Shown: in pieces, positions 62,396 to 64,000 of the stretch
How positions within the stretch are numbered: the stretch's first letter is position 1
Layout of the letters: each line of letters begins with the position of its first letter
NCBI GenBank assembly: GCA_965219965.1
Contig: OZ244796.1
Span: 682,001-746,000 of the forward strand
Direction: 5' to 3'
Length of the DNA: 64,000 nt
Source of the DNA: G965219965 sp965219965
GTDB lineage: Bacteria > Pseudomonadota > Alphaproteobacteria > RS24
Translations under genes and position numbers: made by a program
The notes under the pieces: generated by a model
What the model was told of the DNA's origin: nothing
The model's database searches: none
Seen by the model: the letters and a program-made list of their open reading frames with translations, nothing else

Positions 62396-64000
62396 GCGTG
62401 CCAGTTCCTTTATCGCCAGTCTTGCGGGCTTGTGCTTGTTGACTGCATTGCGCCATCACAGACGAAGCGCGAGCAATCGGATTGGTTAAATAAAAATCAT
62501 CTATGGCGGGGGCAAAACTGTCCTTTTTCATTTTGCTTGATTTGGGGGCTTGCGGCACACCAGCGGGTGTGATGCTATCTATAGCGGCCAGATGCGGGGC
62601 GTGGTCAAATATGGCACGGCGCAAGGCCTCTATATTATCAAACGGCAAAGCATCGCCCAGCACGGCAGATAAAGCACGGAAAATTTTCCAATCTTCACGC
62701 GCCTCACCTGGCGGAAAGGTCGCCGCTTCGGTCATTTGCACACGGCCTTCTGTATTCACATAAATAGCCGATTTTTCCGTATAGGCCGCCGCAGGTAAAA
62801 TCACATCAGCCGCATGTGCGCCTGCATCACCATGGCTACCAATATAAATGGTAAAGCTTTTATCCAGCCGCGCCATATCAATTTCATCTGCGCCCAGCAG
62901 AAAAACGGTTTTAATATCACCCTTTTCTGCCGCGTCTAAAATTTCTGTCGTGGCCAAGCCGTCTGCTTCTGGCACAAATCCAATATCCAAACCCGCCACG
63001 CGGGCAGCCGCATTATGCAACATATTAAAACCGTTCCATTCATCGGACACCATGCCCACCGCTTCAGCCAGCTTAATGGCCGCGCTCAGCACCCCTGCTC
63101 CGTCGGAGCGGGCTAACGCGCCCGCGCCTAAAATTAACATAGGGCGTTTGGCTTTTTTCAGTATTTTGAAAAAGCCGTGCTGCCCTTCGGCCAGCTCACT
63201 TAGTGTTTCTGTATCCTGTCCTAAATGCGTCACATCATAAGTCAAATCAACATTCACCCCTACCAACCCGATGGGAAAATCACCTGCCACAAAACGCTTG
63301 CGAATACGGGCATTCAAAACGGGAGCTTCTATGCGCGGATTCGCCCCGATAATCACCAGCGCGTCGGCCTGTTCAATGCCAGCAATGGTGCTGTTGAATA
63401 AATAATTCGCCCGTGGGCCAGAAATTTGCGCCCCGTCTTGGCGACAGTCCAAATGCGGCGCACCCAACTGCGCCATTAATGCTTTCAAAGCAAACATGCC
63501 TTCGGCACACGCCATATCCCCTGCCAGAGCGGCGATTGTGCCGCCCGATTGGCCTTTAAGCTGTTTGGCAATGGTGGCAAAAGCGTCATCCCAACTGGTC
63601 GGCTGCAAATTTTTACCCGCCCGCACATAGGGCGTATCAAGACGCTGGCGGTTCAGCCCGTCCCAAACAAAGCGCGATTTATCTGACAACCATTCTTCAT
63701 TCACATCATCATGATTGCGCGGCATAATCCGCATCACTTCGCGCCCGCGTGTATCCACACGGATATTTGAGCCGACCGCATCCATCACATCAATGGATTC
63801 GGTTTTGTGTAACTCCCACGGGCGGGCGGTAAAAGCATAAGGCTTAGATGTCAACGCTCCGACTGGACATAAATCAATCACATTGCCCGATAGTTCAGAC
63901 GATAAAGACGCTTCCAAATAGGTTGTGATTTCCATATCTTCCCCGCGCCCAATCGCGCCAATTTCTGGCACGCCGGCCACTTCGGTCGCAAAACGCACAC
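62388..64000 (-). CDS. nuoG: NADH-quinone oxidoreductase subunit G, C-terminal part
   Basis: The 5' end lies beyond the right edge, so only the last 537 or so residues are seen. The visible part begins in RFATEVAGVPEIGAIGRGED, continues with the cluster ligand region NVIDLCPVGALTSKPYAFTA, and then the molybdopterin-oxidoreductase-like domain (WELHKTESIDVMDAVGSNIR; ADVILPAAAYTEKSAIYVNT). The [2Fe-2S] N-terminal domain is outside the window. The operon order nuoG-H-I-J-K-L-M-N is standard. Confidence 0.95.
   Translation of the reverse strand, partial: VRFATEVAGVPEIGAIGRGEDMEITTYLEASLSSELSGNVIDLCPVGALTSKPYAFTARPWELHKTESIDVMDAVGSNIRVDTRGREVMRIMPRNHDDVNEEWLSDKSRFVWDGLNRQRLDTPYVRAGKNLQPTSWDDAFATIAKQLKGQSGGTIAALAGDMACAEGMFALKALMAQLGAPHLDCRQDGAQISGPRANYLFNSTIAGIEQADALVIIGANPRIEAPVLNARIRKRFVAGDFPIGLVGVNVDLTYDVTHLGQDTETLSELAEGQHGFFKILKKAKRPMLILGAGALARSDGAGVLSAAIKLAEAVGMVSDEWNGFNMLHNAAARVAGLDIGFVPEADGLATTEILDAAEKGDIKTVFLLGADEIDMARLDKSFTIYIGSHGDAGAHAADVILPAAAYTEKSAIYVNTEGRVQMTEAATFPPGEAREDWKIFRALSAVLGDALPFDNIEALRRAIFDHAPHLAAIDSITPAGVPQAPKSSKMKKDSFAPAIDDFYLTNPIARASSVMAQCSQQAQARKTGDKGTGTHG

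Overview
The window is a stretch of chromosome from an alphaproteobacterium. The evidence is gene order: the blocks ntrC-ntrB-dusB / ispDF / lipA-ratA, trpEGDC-lexA-comEC-gltX-gltA, lpxB-lpxI-lpxA-lpxD-ompH-bamA-rseP-dxr-cdsA-uppS-frr-pyrH-tsf-rpsB-dnaE and proS-DUF1467-rnj-birA-nuoN..nuoG are typical of that class. IspDF fusion, LpxI, RNase J, the short ProS and GTTC-N7-GTTC SOS boxes agree with this. Base composition is moderate and gene packing is very tight, with many 1-8 nt start/stop overlaps. The order or family cannot be fixed from the sequence alone. No rRNA, tRNA, IS element, prophage or CRISPR array was seen.

Layout. 1-6 kb: nitrogen two-component genes, tRNA-dihydrouridine synthase, isoprenoid (ispDF), phospholipid (pgpA), pncC, then ratA and lipA. 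6.3-8.5 kb: a two-gene restriction-modification island (PLD-type nuclease plus C5-cytosine methyltransferase) wedged between ftsB and eno and bracketed by an 8-bp direct repeat. 8.5-17.6 kb: eno, a queC-queE-queD-queF cluster for the queuosine precursor, a DASS anion transporter, kdsA, pyrG, secG, tpiA. 17.8-23.7 kb: ppiD followed by trpEGDC. 23.7-30.6 kb: lexA with its own SOS box, a membrane-anchored TPR protein with near-identical repeats, comEC, gltX, gltA. 30.6-45 kb: a long minus-strand run for lipid A, outer-membrane assembly, isoprenoid and phospholipid synthesis and translation. 45-52 kb: dnaE, an unannotated 33-residue membrane peptide under an SOS promoter, lolD, lolC, proS. 52-64 kb: DUF1467, rnj, birA and the 3' half of the complex I operon (nuoN to nuoG, nuoG cut by the window end).

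Most of the window is core metabolism and envelope biogenesis. The best candidate for something undescribed is at 48774-48924: a near-consensus sigma70 promoter (TTGACA, 17-bp spacer, CATATT) whose spacer and -10 are covered by a perfect GTTC-N7-GTTC LexA box. It drives a 33-codon single-helix membrane peptide with a good ribosome binding site, just upstream of dnaE. In size, topology, regulation and position it resembles the SOS division inhibitor SidA of Caulobacter.

A second theme is gene loss from otherwise conserved blocks. fabZ is absent between lpxD and lpxA, moaC/moeA between trpC and lexA, coaX between birA and rnj, and pdh genes between ftsB and lipA. This suggests streamlining or relocation of these functions.
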